From: Aquimarina aggregata | GTDB lineage: Bacteria; Bacteroidota; Bacteroidia; Flavobacteriales; Flavobacteriaceae | DNA: 64,000 nt | Assembly: GCF_001632745.1 (NCBI RefSeq) | Contig: NZ_LQRT01000003.1 | Location: 239,587 to 303,586, forward strand | Direction of reading: 5' to 3' | In this document: in pieces, positions 46,098 through 57,114 of the stretch | How positions within the stretch are numbered: the stretch's first letter is position 1 | How the letters are laid out: each line of letters opens with the position of its first letter | Translations under genes and position numbers: made by a program | Notes under the pieces: model-generated | Told to the model about the DNA's origin: nothing | Databases searched by the model: none | What the model saw: the letters and a program-made list of their open reading frames with translations, nothing else

Positions 46098-47546
46098 ATG
46101 AGTTCTAACGAAGTTTATGAAAAAGAATTAGCCTTTCAAGCAGATAGGCGTCGCGCAACAGTAGCATTTATTAAAACTGTAAGCGATTTATGGTACGACA
46201 ACTCAGTAGAGTTGGTACTTTTTCGCAATCAATTAATTGATAAAAATGTTAGTGAAATTATTAATCTTCACGAATATGCTGGAGAATTTGTACAAAAACC
46301 AATTTCAATTTTTGATTCTGTAGAAATTGCTCAAGCGATCAAATTAATGGATTTACCACCTTCAAAATTGGATATTGGTAAACTTACTTATGAATACCAT
46401 TTATCAAATGATGAACATGGCTCTATAAATCGTTTTGTTCAAAATAAATTAAAAGATGCTAAAAAAGTAAAACCTATTTCACCCAAAAATGTCGTTTTAT
46501 ACGGATTTGGAAGAATTGGTCGTCTTGTTGCCAGAGAATTAATGACCATTACAGGTAAAGGTAGTCAATTAAGACTTCGCGCTATTGTTACTCGCGGTGC
46601 TGTTACAGAAGAAATATTAGAGAAAAGAGCATCACTTTTAAGAAATGACTCTGTACATGGCGACTTTGCAGGCACGGTAGAAACAGATTTAGCGAACAGC
46701 TGTCTTATTATTAACGGAACTACAGTTAAAATTATAAGCGCAAATGCACCTGAAGAAATTGATTACACCGCTTATGGAATAAATGACGCTTTAGTTATTG
46801 ACAACACAGGAGCTTTTAGAGATAAAGAAGCTTTAAGCAGACATTTAAAAGCAAAAGGTATTGATAAAGTATTACTAACTGCCCCTGGAAAAGGCATTCC
46901 AAATATTGTTCATGGTGTAAATCATAAAGAACACGATCCAGATAAAGTAAATATCTTTTCTGCAGCCTCTTGTACCACAAATGCAATCACGCCCGTTTTG
47001 CAAGCAATAGATGAAAGTTTTGGGGTCATTAATGGTCATTTAGAGACTATACATGCTTATACCAATGATCAAAATTTGGTAGATAATATGCATAGTAAAT
47101 ATAGAAGAGGTCGTGCTGCCGCTCTAAACATGGTTATTACCGAAACCGGTGCTGGAAAAGCTGTTTCTAAAGCATTGCCAAGTTTTGAAGGTAAATTAAC
47201 TTCTAATGCTATTAGAGTTCCTGTTCCAAATGGATCTTTAGCTATTTTAAACCTTAAATTAGAAAAGAAAACATCTAAAGAAAGTTTAAACTCTGTTCTA
47301 AAAAAATACGCGCTCGAAGGTGATTTGGTAGAACAAATTAAATATTCTCTAGATAATGAACTAGTTTCTAGTGATATTGTAGGGTCTTCTGCCCCATCTA
47401 TATATGATAGTAACGCAACAATCGTAGACACCAATGGTAATAATGCTATAGTCTATGTTTGGTATGATAATGAATATGGATATAGCCATCAAGTAATTCG
47501 CTTATCTAAATATATTGCTAAAGTAAGACGTTTTACGTACTACTAG
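46098..47546 (+). CDS. Glyceraldehyde-3-phosphate dehydrogenase, long form
   Basis: Glycolytic/gluconeogenic NAD(P)-dependent GAPDH. The 482-residue protein has about 130 extra N-terminal residues before the Rossmann start VVLYGFGRIGRLVAREL (133-149). The catalytic Cys is C292 in SAASCTTNAITPV, with H319 in ETIHAYTNDQ, and the C-terminus has VWYDNEYGYSHQVIRL. The extended form is known in Bacteroidota and some other phyla. The extra domain is helical and of unknown role. A strong terminator follows the stop. Confidence 0.93.
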   Translation: MSSNEVYEKELAFQADRRRATVAFIKTVSDLWYDNSVELVLFRNQLIDKNVSEIINLHEYAGEFVQKPISIFDSVEIAQAIKLMDLPPSKLDIGKLTYEYHLSNDEHGSINRFVQNKLKDAKKVKPISPKNVVLYGFGRIGRLVARELMTITGKGSQLRLRAIVTRGAVTEEILEKRASLLRNDSVHGDFAGTVETDLANSCLIINGTTVKIISANAPEEIDYTAYGINDALVIDNTGAFRDKEALSRHLKAKGIDKVLLTAPGKGIPNIVHGVNHKEHDPDKVNIFSAASCTTNAITPVLQAIDESFGVINGHLETIHAYTNDQNLVDNMHSKYRRGRAAALNMVITETGAGKAVSKALPSFEGKLTSNAIRVPVPNGSLAILNLKLEKKTSKESLNSVLKKYALEGDLVEQIKYSLDNELVSSDIVGSSAPSIYDSNATIVDTNGNNAIVYVWYDNEYGYSHQVIRLSKYIAKVRRFTYY

Positions 47547-47959
47547 GGTTATACTAGCACAATCTACGAAACCTCTTAAACTAATTTTTAAGAGGTTTTT
47601 TTTATAGTTCTCGATAACGATGGATCCTAATTCTTTCGCACTAAATAAAACAACGATAACTGTAAGAATTTAAAACATTTACTTCAAAAAAAGGTTATCG
47701 TAAATGAGATTGATTTACATATTCTTTATTTATTTCTTATTAGAGAAATAACAAAAGCTTAAAATTAAACTACAAACTCTAGTCAAAAATTCTTGCACAT
47801 TACCTACAATATCGTACATTTATTCACGTTACAGAAGAAATTAATGAATAACCCAGATATTTGCAGAAATCCGTATGACCAAAATCTTACTCGTATCTTC
47901 TAAATTATTCTTTTATTCATTAATTTTATGTGCAATCTTTAAAAATTCAAAAACAACAC
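47547..47959. other. 413-bp intergenic region between the GAPDH and coiled-coil genes
   Basis: The first 60 bp hold the GAPDH terminator. The rest is AT-rich. Three short plus-strand ORFs (17, 19 and 32 codons) have no supporting ribosome-binding site; the 32-codon one (47875-47973) overlaps the start of the next gene. I see no tRNA or riboswitch-like structure. Confidence 0.5.
47569..47603 (+). terminator. Rho-independent terminator after the GAPDH gene
   Basis: A 12-bp stem AAACCTCTTAAA/TTTAAGAGGTTT with a short AT loop is followed by a T-run. It lies 23 bp after the stop. Confidence 0.88.
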
Positions 47960-48583
47960 ATGAAATTGCCTAAATATCTACTTTTATTGATGGTGATATT
48001 ATCACCAATTTCCCAAACCATTCAGGCGCAAGAAGAATCTACGCTCACTGCAGAGCAAGCTTTAAAACAATCCAACATATCAGAACAGTTTGATGTTGTA
48101 ATCAAAAAATCTGGTAGATACCAAGAGTATAAAGTAATCAAACAAGTTTGGATAAATCAGCTAAAAGCAAATACTATAGATACGCTTAAAACTTTGGAAT
48201 CAAAGTTAACTGCTACGAATAAACAAATTACAGATCAAAAAACTACTATAACAGGGCTTGAAGAATCTTTAGCCAAAACAAATGGTGATCTCTCTGCTGT
48301 AACAGAAGAAAAAGATAGTATGAGCTTTTTTGGTATTGCAGTAACCAAAGCTAGCTATAACACAATAATGCTTGTTATTATCGGAATCCTTTTGGGACTT
48401 CTAGGCTTTTTTATATACCGATTTAAAAACAGTAATGCAGTAACTATACAAGCCAAAAAAGCTCTTGCTGAAACTGAAGAAGAGTTTGAAGATCACAGAC
48501 GCAGGTCCTTAGAGCGTGAGCAAAAAGTAATGCGTAAACTTCAAGATGAAATCAATAAACAAAGAAAAGCAGGAACTAAATAA
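47960..48583 (+). CDS. Exported coiled-coil membrane protein upstream of trmD
   Basis: A 207-residue protein from the ATG at 47960: signal MKLPKYLLLLMVILSPISQTIQA, a helical region with coiled-coil character (LKTLESKLTATNKQITDQ), one membrane helix near residue 125-150 (SYNTIMLVIIGILLGLLGFF), and a charged cytoplasmic tail (EFEDHRRRSLEREQKVM). Similar proteins beside trmD in flavobacteria have been mislabelled as tRNA methyltransferases; nothing here supports enzymatic activity. An in-frame ATG at 47930 would put 10 residues before the signal and is rejected. Function unknown. Confidence 0.7.
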   Translation: MKLPKYLLLLMVILSPISQTIQAQEESTLTAEQALKQSNISEQFDVVIKKSGRYQEYKVIKQVWINQLKANTIDTLKTLESKLTATNKQITDQKTTITGLEESLAKTNGDLSAVTEEKDSMSFFGIAVTKASYNTIMLVIIGILLGLLGFFIYRFKNSNAVTIQAKKALAETEEEFEDHRRRSLEREQKVMRKLQDEINKQRKAGTK

Positions 48584-48664
48584 CATAATTCTTTTCTAAT
48601 ACTAGATTTTTAGTATCGTATATTCTTTTGCATCTTTGCACTCAACAAAGAATGTAAAGCTAGA

Positions 48665-49342
48665 ATGCGTATAGATATCATTACTGTAGTACCAGAAATA
48701 TTAAAAAGTCCTTTTGAAGCCTCAATCATGAAGCGCTCAATAGAAAAAGGGCTCGTAGAAGTACATTTGCATAACTTACGGGATTATACCACTACTAACT
48801 ACAAACAAGTAGATGACTATCAGTTTGGCGGAGGAGCAGGCATGGTTATGATGATAGAACCAATAGACAAGTGTATTTCCAAACTAAAGTCAGAAAGAAC
48901 GTATGATGAAGTAATCTACATGACTCCTGATGGAGAAACATTAAATCAAAAAATTTCAAACCAATTATCCTTAAAAGGCAACTTAATTATATTATGTGGG
49001 CATTATAAAGGTGTAGATCAACGCGTTAGAGATCATTTTATCACTAAGGAAATATCTGTAGGAGATTATGTTTTATCTGGAGGTGAACTGGGCGCATTAA
49101 TTTTATGTGATGCTATTATTCGTCTAATCCCAGGGGTATTAGGAAATGAAACATCGGCCCTTACCGATTCTTTTCAAGACAACCTTTTAGCCCCTCCTAT
49201 TTACACAAGACCTGCCGATTATAAAGGATGGAAAGTTCCAGAAATATTAACTTCTGGTAATTTTCCGAAAATAGAAACCTGGAGGGAAGATCAAGCTTAT
49301 GAAAGAACAAAAGAAAAAAGACCTGATCTTTTAAAAGATTAA
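48665..49342 (+). CDS. trmD: tRNA (guanine-N1)-methyltransferase
   Basis: Forms m1G37 in tRNAs and prevents +1 frameshifting. The 225-residue trefoil-knot (SPOUT) enzyme shows [48 protein letters not shown] and [19 protein letters not shown], then [19 protein letters not shown]. It lies between the coiled-coil gene and rplS, the trmD-rplS order found in many bacteria. Confidence 0.97.
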   Translation: MRIDIITVVPEILKSPFEASIMKRSIEKGLVEVHLHNLRDYTTTNYKQVDDYQFGGGAGMVMMIEPIDKCISKLKSERTYDEVIYMTPDGETLNQKISNQLSLKGNLIILCGHYKGVDQRVRDHFITKEISVGDYVLSGGELGALILCDAIIRLIPGVLGNETSALTDSFQDNLLAPPIYTRPADYKGWKVPEILTSGNFPKIETWREDQAYERTKEKRPDLLKD

Positions 49343-49422
49343 AAATCTTAAAACGCAGAATTTCATAGATTTATCAAAAAAAAAGAAAACTTTGACAAAG
49401 CAAAAATTAAATAATAAAAATC

Positions 49423-49452
49423 TTGCAAATAATTAAATAATACTTATTTTTG
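49423..49452 (+). promoter_or_regulatory. Bacteroidota-type promoter of rplS
   Basis: TTG (49423-49425), a 19-nt spacer and TATTTTTG (49445-49452) fit the TTG/TAnnTTTG consensus. A leader of about 65-70 nt would precede the rplS ATG, so rplS can be transcribed separately from trmD. Confidence 0.65.
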
Positions 49453-49526
49453 CACCCTGATTAAAACAACCTCTGGCGAAAATCGTGAATATGTTGCTTT
49501 AATAAAACCAAAGAAACTATATCAAA

Positions 49527-49877
49527 ATGGAAGATTTAGTAAAATTCGTACAAGACGAATTTGTAACAAAAAAAGAATTCCCTGAATTCTCTGCCGGTGA
49601 TACTATCACTGTTTATTATGAAATTAAAGAGGGTAATAAAACACGTACCCAGTTCTTTAGAGGAGTTGTTATACAAAGAAGAGGTTCTGGTTCTACAGAA
49701 ACTTTTACAATCAGAAAAATGTCGGGAACTGTGGGAGTTGAGCGTATTTTCCCTATAAATTTACCAGCACTTCAAAAAATTGAAGTAAACAAAAAAGGTA
49801 GCGTACGTAGAGCTCGTATTTTCTACTTTAGAGGTCTTACTGGTAAGAAAGCTAGAATTAAAGAAAAAAGAAGCTAG
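49527..49877 (+). CDS. rplS: 50S ribosomal protein L19
   Basis: A structural protein at the 30S-50S interface. The 116-residue length is normal. Segments F-S-A-G-D-T-I-T-V-Y-Y, FRGVVIQRRGSGSTETFTIR, VGVERIFPINLP and RRARIFYFRGLTGKKARIKE are those of L19. It has its own promoter and is followed by a good terminator. Confidence 0.97.
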   Translation: MEDLVKFVQDEFVTKKEFPEFSAGDTITVYYEIKEGNKTRTQFFRGVVIQRRGSGSTETFTIRKMSGTVGVERIFPINLPALQKIEVNKKGSVRRARIFYFRGLTGKKARIKEKRS

Positions 49878-49898
49878 TTCATATAGTTTTATAAAAAA

Positions 49899-49927
49899 AA
49901 GGTTGTCTTTAAGGCAGCCTTTTTTTA
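49899..49927 (+). terminator. Rho-independent terminator after rplS
   Basis: A 9-bp stem AAGGTTGTC/GGCAGCCTT (including G-U pairs) around TTTAA is followed by T6-7. It lies 22 bp after the stop. Confidence 0.88.
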
Positions 49928-50458
49928 TGAACAATAGTTAACAAGTATAGTTCATAACCATTTGATAACTAATAATATAACAATTCACAAAAGACTTATC
50001 TATTTTTCTTATCTTTAAAGTAGATTACAAAATCATCAAGATGACAAAAGGATTCTTAAAGCTTTGTAATTTTACTAAACGTTCTTTGAACATAAAAAGC
50101 CCAGCTTAGAATTAAAATAAATATGAAACGAAAGTTATTTTTTTGAATACATCCTTGAAATCAATTTAAAGGCCTTACTTTAAAATCATTTCAAAATGAA
50201 GTTTGAAGGAAAAAATTAAGTTTTGACACCTTTTTAATTTTAAATGGCATTTGACTATATGAACATATACACTGAAAAATTGCAATCACAATTTAAAAAC
50301 GCAGCGTTCATAATAGTCGTATGAGTAGTATCGCATAGTTAAATCATTATTTAACAAGTAAATCTACTCAAAATAGAAGTATTTTATTTATGTTATAACT
50401 AACGAAAGTTTTTATTTTATAGCGGGTAAAACAGCTACCATAAAGAATATTTCTAATG

Positions 50459-50500
50459 AAGCCATGTCAAAATATTTATATTCTTGATATGGCTTTTTTT
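50459..50500 (+). terminator. Orphan Rho-independent terminator
   Basis: A 12-bp stem AAGCCATGTCAA/TTGATATGGCTT (one G-U pair) with a 13-nt loop is followed by eight T. The nearest plus-strand gene, rplS, ends 580 bp upstream and has its own terminator, so this one should end a separate, unannotated transcript from within 49.93-50.46 kb. Confidence 0.75.
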
Positions 50501-50617
50501 ATGCATTATGAATACCTTTAAATTTGAGTCAAAAATTCTTCATTCTATATTTATTATTATCATTATTTCAAGAAATTCTAATTCAGTCTCTTTAACTCAA
50601 AACTAACAATCTACAGG

Positions 50618-50648
50618 TTGCATTTGCTTGACTAGATTTGTATCTTCG
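50618..50648 (+). promoter_or_regulatory. Promoter of the isocitrate dehydrogenase gene
   Basis: TTG (50618-50620), a 20-nt spacer and TATCTTCG (50641-50648), one base from the TAnnTTTG consensus. The 5' leader to the ATG at 50831 would be about 175 nt. A neighbouring TAGATTTG (50633-50640) matches the -7 consensus but has no well-spaced TTG. Confidence 0.55.
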
Positions 50649-50788
50649 CGCACGGAAAATTCTATGACAAATAGAAATATTTAAGATATATTGTCAAAAT
50701 TACTGCTAATATTGTTTGTCACAGAAAAATTAAACGACTAATATTTCCTTAAAATAATAGAATAATATATCAGGTATCAAATTCCTAA

Positions 50789-53053
<2,265 letters not shown>

Positions 53054-53077
53054 AAATAGTAAAAAAGAATTAATTCT

Positions 53078-53114
53078 AAAAAGCCCTGTGTAAATGATTT
53101 ACACAGGGCTTTTT
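53078..53114 (+). terminator. Rho-independent terminator after the isocitrate dehydrogenase gene
   Basis: A perfect stem of about 16 bp, AAAAGCCCTGTGTAAA/TTTACACAGGGCTTTT with a TGA loop, ends in T5. It lies 25 bp after the stop. Confidence 0.92.
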
Positions 53115-53240
53115 GTATTTCAAAGCTGCACCCAACTAAAAAAAACAAATTAATTTATCACAAATGCAACCTTTGTACCTTTATCTTGTCAATACTAATA
53201 ACTAAGAATAAAAAGTGTCTTTAAAGAAACTTATAATCTA

Positions 53241-53780
53241 TTGAAAACCAAAATTCTTTATACACATAAGGATCTTGTTGAACAAAGCAAGTCTGGGGAC
53301 AGAAATTCACAATACCAATTGTATGACCTCTATGTGGATGCCATGTATAATGTAAGTATGCGAATTCTTAATGTCAAAGAAGATGCTGAAGATGTTATAC
53401 AAGATAGTTTTGTGGATGCCTTTAAAAATTTATCATCATTTAGATATGAAAGTACTTTTGGTTCTTGGTTAAAAAGAATAGTTATTAATAAAAGTATCAA
53501 TCAATTAAAACAAAAAAAAATTGCTCTTGTTCCCTTAGATCAGCATGAATATCATTTAAATGAAGAAATCGACCCAGTAATTACAACACTTGATATTCAA
53601 AAAATAAAAACAAGTATTACAATGTTACCTCAAGGATATCGACAGATAATTAATTTATACTTGATCGAAGGATATGACCATATTGAAATTGGAGAAATAC
53701 TAAACATTTCTGTATCAACATCAAAATCACAATATCATAGAGCGAAGAAAAAATTAATCAAAATTATAAACACCCCATAA
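53241..53780 (+). CDS. ECF-type RNA polymerase sigma factor
   Basis: A 179-residue sigma-70 family (ECF) factor. Region 2 reads YQLYDLYVDAMYNVSMRI and EDAEDVIQDSFVDAFKNLSSF, with RYESTFGSWLKRIVINKSINQLK (quoted in part) as region 2.3-2.4. Region 4 reads LPQGYRQIINLYLIEGYDHIEIGEILNIS and continues SVSTSKSQYHRAKKKL. The start is TTG at 53241. The next gene, 5 nt downstream, is a likely anti-sigma membrane protein, and adhesin-like and beta-barrel genes follow. Confidence 0.9.
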   Translation: MKTKILYTHKDLVEQSKSGDRNSQYQLYDLYVDAMYNVSMRILNVKEDAEDVIQDSFVDAFKNLSSFRYESTFGSWLKRIVINKSINQLKQKKIALVPLDQHEYHLNEEIDPVITTLDIQKIKTSITMLPQGYRQIINLYLIEGYDHIEIGEILNISVSTSKSQYHRAKKKLIKIINTP

Positions 53781-53785
53781 ATACA

Positions 53786-54325
53786 ATGGAAGATTTAGAA
53801 AAATATATAAAGGAAAACAAACCTTTGTTTGACGAACATAAAGCTGATAGAGCCAAAATATGGGCTACTATAGATGAACGTCTAGATACTCCAAAATCCA
53901 CTACGTTTTGGCAATCACCTTTTTTGAAAATTGCTGCTAGTATTTTAATCATATTAAGTGGATTCTCTACATATCACCTTTTTGTTTCTTCTAAATTTAA
54001 TGGTACCGAAAAACATCAGATAGTAAACAATGAATTAAGTGATATTGACACCTACTACAAGGGGTTAGTCTCTTTTCAAGTTAAGCTAATACAAGAACAT
54101 CCTAAGTTACAAGAAAAGGATAAAGTAGCGTTTCTCTCTTTTATGGATGACCTGGATCAGGAATATGAAATTCTAAAACTAGAAATGACAAAAAATCTTA
54201 ATAATGAGTACATCCTAGAAGCTATTATTAACAACTATAAAAAAAGAATAGAACTAATAGAAAATTTATTAAGTCAGATAAACAATTCCAAAAAAATAAA
54301 TAGTGATGAAGACTACATTTTATAA
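53786..54325 (+). CDS. Single-pass membrane protein, candidate anti-sigma factor
   Basis: A 179-residue protein with a cytoplasmic N-terminus (about 1-45, acidic, KIWATIDERLD), one membrane helix (about 48-66, FLKIAASILIILSGFSTYHL) and a helical periplasmic C-terminus (LIQEHPKLQEKDKVAFLSF). No zinc-binding anti-sigma (ZAS) Cys/His motif is present. Position directly after the ECF sigma gene and the topology suggest an anti-sigma, but this is inference. It overlaps the next gene by 20 nt. Confidence 0.6.
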   Translation: MEDLEKYIKENKPLFDEHKADRAKIWATIDERLDTPKSTTFWQSPFLKIAASILIILSGFSTYHLFVSSKFNGTEKHQIVNNELSDIDTYYKGLVSFQVKLIQEHPKLQEKDKVAFLSFMDDLDQEYEILKLEMTKNLNNEYILEAIINNYKKRIELIENLLSQINNSKKINSDEDYIL

Positions 54326-55397
54326 TCTCACATTAGCGATACTATTTTTGTTGTTTTCTATTCATAGTATATGGTCACAAGAAAAAGTATCCAAAACAAT
54401 TGAAAAAACATATCCATTAACAAATACAGGAGAACTACACCTAGACAATAAATATGGAAATATTATCATAAACGGCTGGCAAGAAAATACAATTCAAATT
54501 GTTGTTGAAATAGAGGTAAGTAAAAAGAAGAAAGAAGATGCGCTTGACTTGTTAGCCCGTATCAATCCTAAAATTAATAGCACAAATGACTTTATAAGCA
54601 TTACGTCTTTAATCGAAGAAAAAAGTAATAGTATGTTTTCTCGTCTTTTTGAAAAAGCCAATCCATTTGATTTTGATAAAGCAAACATTCAAATTAATTA
54701 TGACATCTATTTACCGCAAAACGCCGAAATCAACATCACAAATAAATTTGGGGATATTATTATGAGCGGTTGGAACGGAAAATTAAAAATGAATCAACAA
54801 CATGGCGACATTTGGATAAATAAAAGTTTAGAAAATGCCAATATTGAAATGAAATTTGGTAAACTGAAAACTAAATCCATTACATACGGAAATATACAAT
54901 TCAAAAACGGAGAAATTGATATAGAAGAATCTAAAGAATTAAAAATAAATAGTAGCGGGACTACTATCTCTATAGAAAATGTAGCTTCTTTAGAAATACA
55001 CTCAAGTAAAGACAAAATCAACATACAACAATTAGGAAATATAAAAGGTGAACTTATGTTTAGCAATATGAATCTTAATAGTGTAAGCGATGATATTAAT
55101 CTTACGATGGAAGTAGCCGATTTTTGGGTCTCTAAACTCAAAAAAAGTAATACAAACGTAATTATAACTCAAGAATCCTCAGAACTTAATATTAATATTT
55201 CAGGAACCTCAATAGATTTTAATGCATCTCTCGAACAAGGAGTATTACGAATTCCTAAATCGTTTACAAACATAAAAACGGATATGATTGATAAACGAAA
55301 AAGAATTAGAGATGTTAGTGCTTCTTATGGCAAAAATAGTTCTAAAGGAAAATTTCAAATTATTGGCAAAAAAGGAATCATAGTATTATCAGAATAA
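54306..55397 (+). CDS. DUF4097-like exported beta-helical protein
   Basis: A 363-residue protein starting MKTTFYNLTLAILFLLF (signal peptide). The mature part is made of short repeated strands such as LDNKYGNIIINGWQEN, ITNKFGDIIMSGWNGK, MKFGKLKTKS and ITYGNIQFKNGEI, as in putative adhesin DUF4097 beta-helices. The K-[YF]-G-[ND]-I-I-[IM]-[NS]-G-W repeat appears twice. I use the ATG at 54306; a GTG at 54303 is one codon upstream. It overlaps the anti-sigma candidate by 20 nt. The role is unknown. Confidence 0.65.
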   Translation: MKTTFYNLTLAILFLLFSIHSIWSQEKVSKTIEKTYPLTNTGELHLDNKYGNIIINGWQENTIQIVVEIEVSKKKKEDALDLLARINPKINSTNDFISITSLIEEKSNSMFSRLFEKANPFDFDKANIQINYDIYLPQNAEINITNKFGDIIMSGWNGKLKMNQQHGDIWINKSLENANIEMKFGKLKTKSITYGNIQFKNGEIDIEESKELKINSSGTTISIENVASLEIHSSKDKINIQQLGNIKGELMFSNMNLNSVSDDINLTMEVADFWVSKLKKSNTNVIITQESSELNINISGTSIDFNASLEQGVLRIPKSFTNIKTDMIDKRKRIRDVSASYGKNSSKGKFQIIGKKGIIVLSE

Positions 55398-55507
55398 CAT
55401 CAATAATTATCTCTTTAACATAGCGATTATTTTAAATGGTTGTTAAAAATCAAATCACATGCAACCATTCTTTATCCCAATTGTCAATACTAGTGACACA
55501 AAAATTA

Positions 55508-56161
55508 ATGAAAATGAAAAAGCTAATCATCATCATATCTATTTTAACATTAGCAAATAGCTATAACTGTTTTTCTCAGGAACAAAAAAATAATGATTAT
55601 ATAGAATTTAATGACAGAAAAAACATTTTACATGGTGTATATCTCGGTGTGGATGTAGGATATGGACAAATTGATGGCGGAAATAAAATTTTTCTTGCAG
55701 GTACCAAACTGGCTTATGTTGCAAATAGAACAATGGAACTGGGCGTTGCTGTAAAGACATTTTATTCTCCATTAAAAAAAGTCGATCGATCCTTAAATAG
55801 AGATTTTGAAATCTATGGTGTATACGGAGGCTTACATGTAGAGAATGTATTGTTTAATGAAAAAAAAATAAAACTGTCTATTCCCTTTCTAATAGGTCTA
55901 GGATATATAGAACTTCATAGAGATTCTATTTTAACGTCTAATGACATGATGCTAGTATTTGAACCCGGAATTAATGCGCTTTTTAATCTAAACAAATACA
56001 TACAATTCGAAGGAGGTGTAAAATATCGATATTCAACTCCTATTGACCCCGTACCCACTGTTATAGAAAATATTAACGGTATCTCAATAAATCTTGGAGT
56101 AAAAGTCGGTGTATTCAATTTGGGAAAAAACAGATATAAGAAAGAATTAAAAGATAAATAA
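55508..56161 (+). CDS. Outer-membrane beta-barrel-like protein (sigma cluster, first barrel)
   Basis: A 217-residue protein with signal MKMKKLIIIISILTLANSYNCFSQ. The mature part alternates aromatic and polar residues in barrel-like strands (YLGVDVGYGQIDGGNKIFLA, MELGVAVKTFYSPLKK, YGGLHVENVLF, IQFEGGVKYRYSTP). I chose the ATG at 55508 in front of the signal; the ORF is open to 55436 but without signal features. It is 110 bp after the DUF4097-like gene. No specific family recognised. Confidence 0.6.
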   Translation: MKMKKLIIIISILTLANSYNCFSQEQKNNDYIEFNDRKNILHGVYLGVDVGYGQIDGGNKIFLAGTKLAYVANRTMELGVAVKTFYSPLKKVDRSLNRDFEIYGVYGGLHVENVLFNEKKIKLSIPFLIGLGYIELHRDSILTSNDMMLVFEPGINALFNLNKYIQFEGGVKYRYSTPIDPVPTVIENINGISINLGVKVGVFNLGKNRYKKELKDK

Positions 56162-56195
56162 TAAGCTATAAACACTAATTAAGAAAATAAAAAAC

Positions 56196-56747
56196 ATGAA
56201 AAAATTACTTCTATTAGCACTTGTATTGACCTTTATTTCTAAAACGTTTTCACAAGATTCAAAAGTTAGTTTCGAATTAAATTACCCTATTCCCGTAGGA
56301 GATAACTTTATAGAAAATGGTTACAACGGGATTATCGACTTAGGAGTTGATTATAAGTTTGCTAATTTAAACCCAGTAAACATTGGAGTATCACTAAACG
56401 GAGGATTATTAAAAAATAATGTTGGAGATGATTTTAAAATTACCTCTTATACACTACAACCCAGAATATTTGGAGAATTGAATTTAGAATCACTTCCTAA
56501 AATACATCCCTCTATAGGTATTGGGTATACAGTCATGATATTTGATGTATCAAGACCTTTAGATGATGACGTAGATAATCAAAACGGATTTAATTTAAAT
56601 TTTGGAGTTTCATACGATATCAATAACAGGTTTTTTACCCAAATTCAATATGATTTTATTAAACTTGGTAAAGAAGATGACATACCAAATACAAGTTTTA
56701 ATAGAAATGTAAACATATTAAAAGTAGGCTTAGGATATAAATTATAA
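56196..56747 (+). CDS. Outer-membrane beta-barrel-like protein (sigma cluster, second barrel)
   Basis: A 183-residue protein with signal MKKLLLLALVLTFISKTFSQ and a small beta-barrel of about eight strands (VDYKFANLNPVNIGVSLNGG, YTLQPRIFGELNLES, FNLNFGVSYDINNRFFTQIQ). It ends ILKVGLGYKL, with an aromatic Tyr near the C-terminus as usual for outer-membrane barrels. Close to the previous barrel gene (34 bp), probably in one unit. Not assigned to a specific family. Confidence 0.6.
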   Translation: MKKLLLLALVLTFISKTFSQDSKVSFELNYPIPVGDNFIENGYNGIIDLGVDYKFANLNPVNIGVSLNGGLLKNNVGDDFKITSYTLQPRIFGELNLESLPKIHPSIGIGYTVMIFDVSRPLDDDVDNQNGFNLNFGVSYDINNRFFTQIQYDFIKLGKEDDIPNTSFNRNVNILKVGLGYKL

Positions 56748-57114
56748 TATGGATACAGAATAAAAGCTTTTGCTAGTTTAGGCATAGAAATTGATTAGTA
56801 CTTCAAACATAAAACCTCATTAAAAATGCAGAATTTAAAAAAGACAGTACAAAACAATACAATAAATACAATTTACGTATTCTCAAAAAACAATCAAGTT
56901 TTTGTAAGAAAACATTCTAATACTGAAACTTTCAAAAATAATGGTATTAAATGCGATGAGTGGTTCCCCACAAATTTTCAATGGGAAATAATATAAATTT
57001 TATCAAAAAAATAATATAACTAACAATTAACTCTTGTATAATTGTAGAATTAGTAATGTATGCATTTCTTTGTCTCATATTATTAAAGTGCTTAATTGAT
57101 AAAAAAAACTCCTT
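56748..57114. other. 367-bp region between the barrel gene and the TonB receptor gene
   Basis: AT-rich DNA that holds a 56-codon ORF at 56826-56996, described separately. I see no clear terminator after the barrel gene and no TTG/TAnnTTTG promoter for the receptor gene. Confidence 0.5.
56826..56996 (+). CDS. Small hypothetical ORF, 56 codons
   Basis: An ATG at 56826 opens 56 codons ending in TAA at 56994-56996. The peptide begins MQNLKKTVQNNTINTIYVFS and ends WFPTNFQWEII; it is polar, with several aromatic residues and no signal or membrane segment. It lies alone between the second barrel gene and the TonB receptor gene, in the same orientation. There is no clear Shine-Dalgarno sequence, but few genes here have one. 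It may be real or chance. Confidence 0.35.
   Translation: MQNLKKTVQNNTINTIYVFSKNNQVFVRKHSNTETFKNNGIKCDEWFPTNFQWEII

Noticed and set aside
47875..47973. 32-codon ORF beginning MTKILLVSSKLFFYS
   Set aside because: It overlaps the start of the well-supported coiled-coil gene, has no ribosome-binding signal and its hydrophobic content is common in AT-rich DNA.
50041..50324. Short ORFs of 22 and 26 codons in the rplS-icd gap
   Set aside because: Too short, without start signals; kept only as candidates for the implied transcript.
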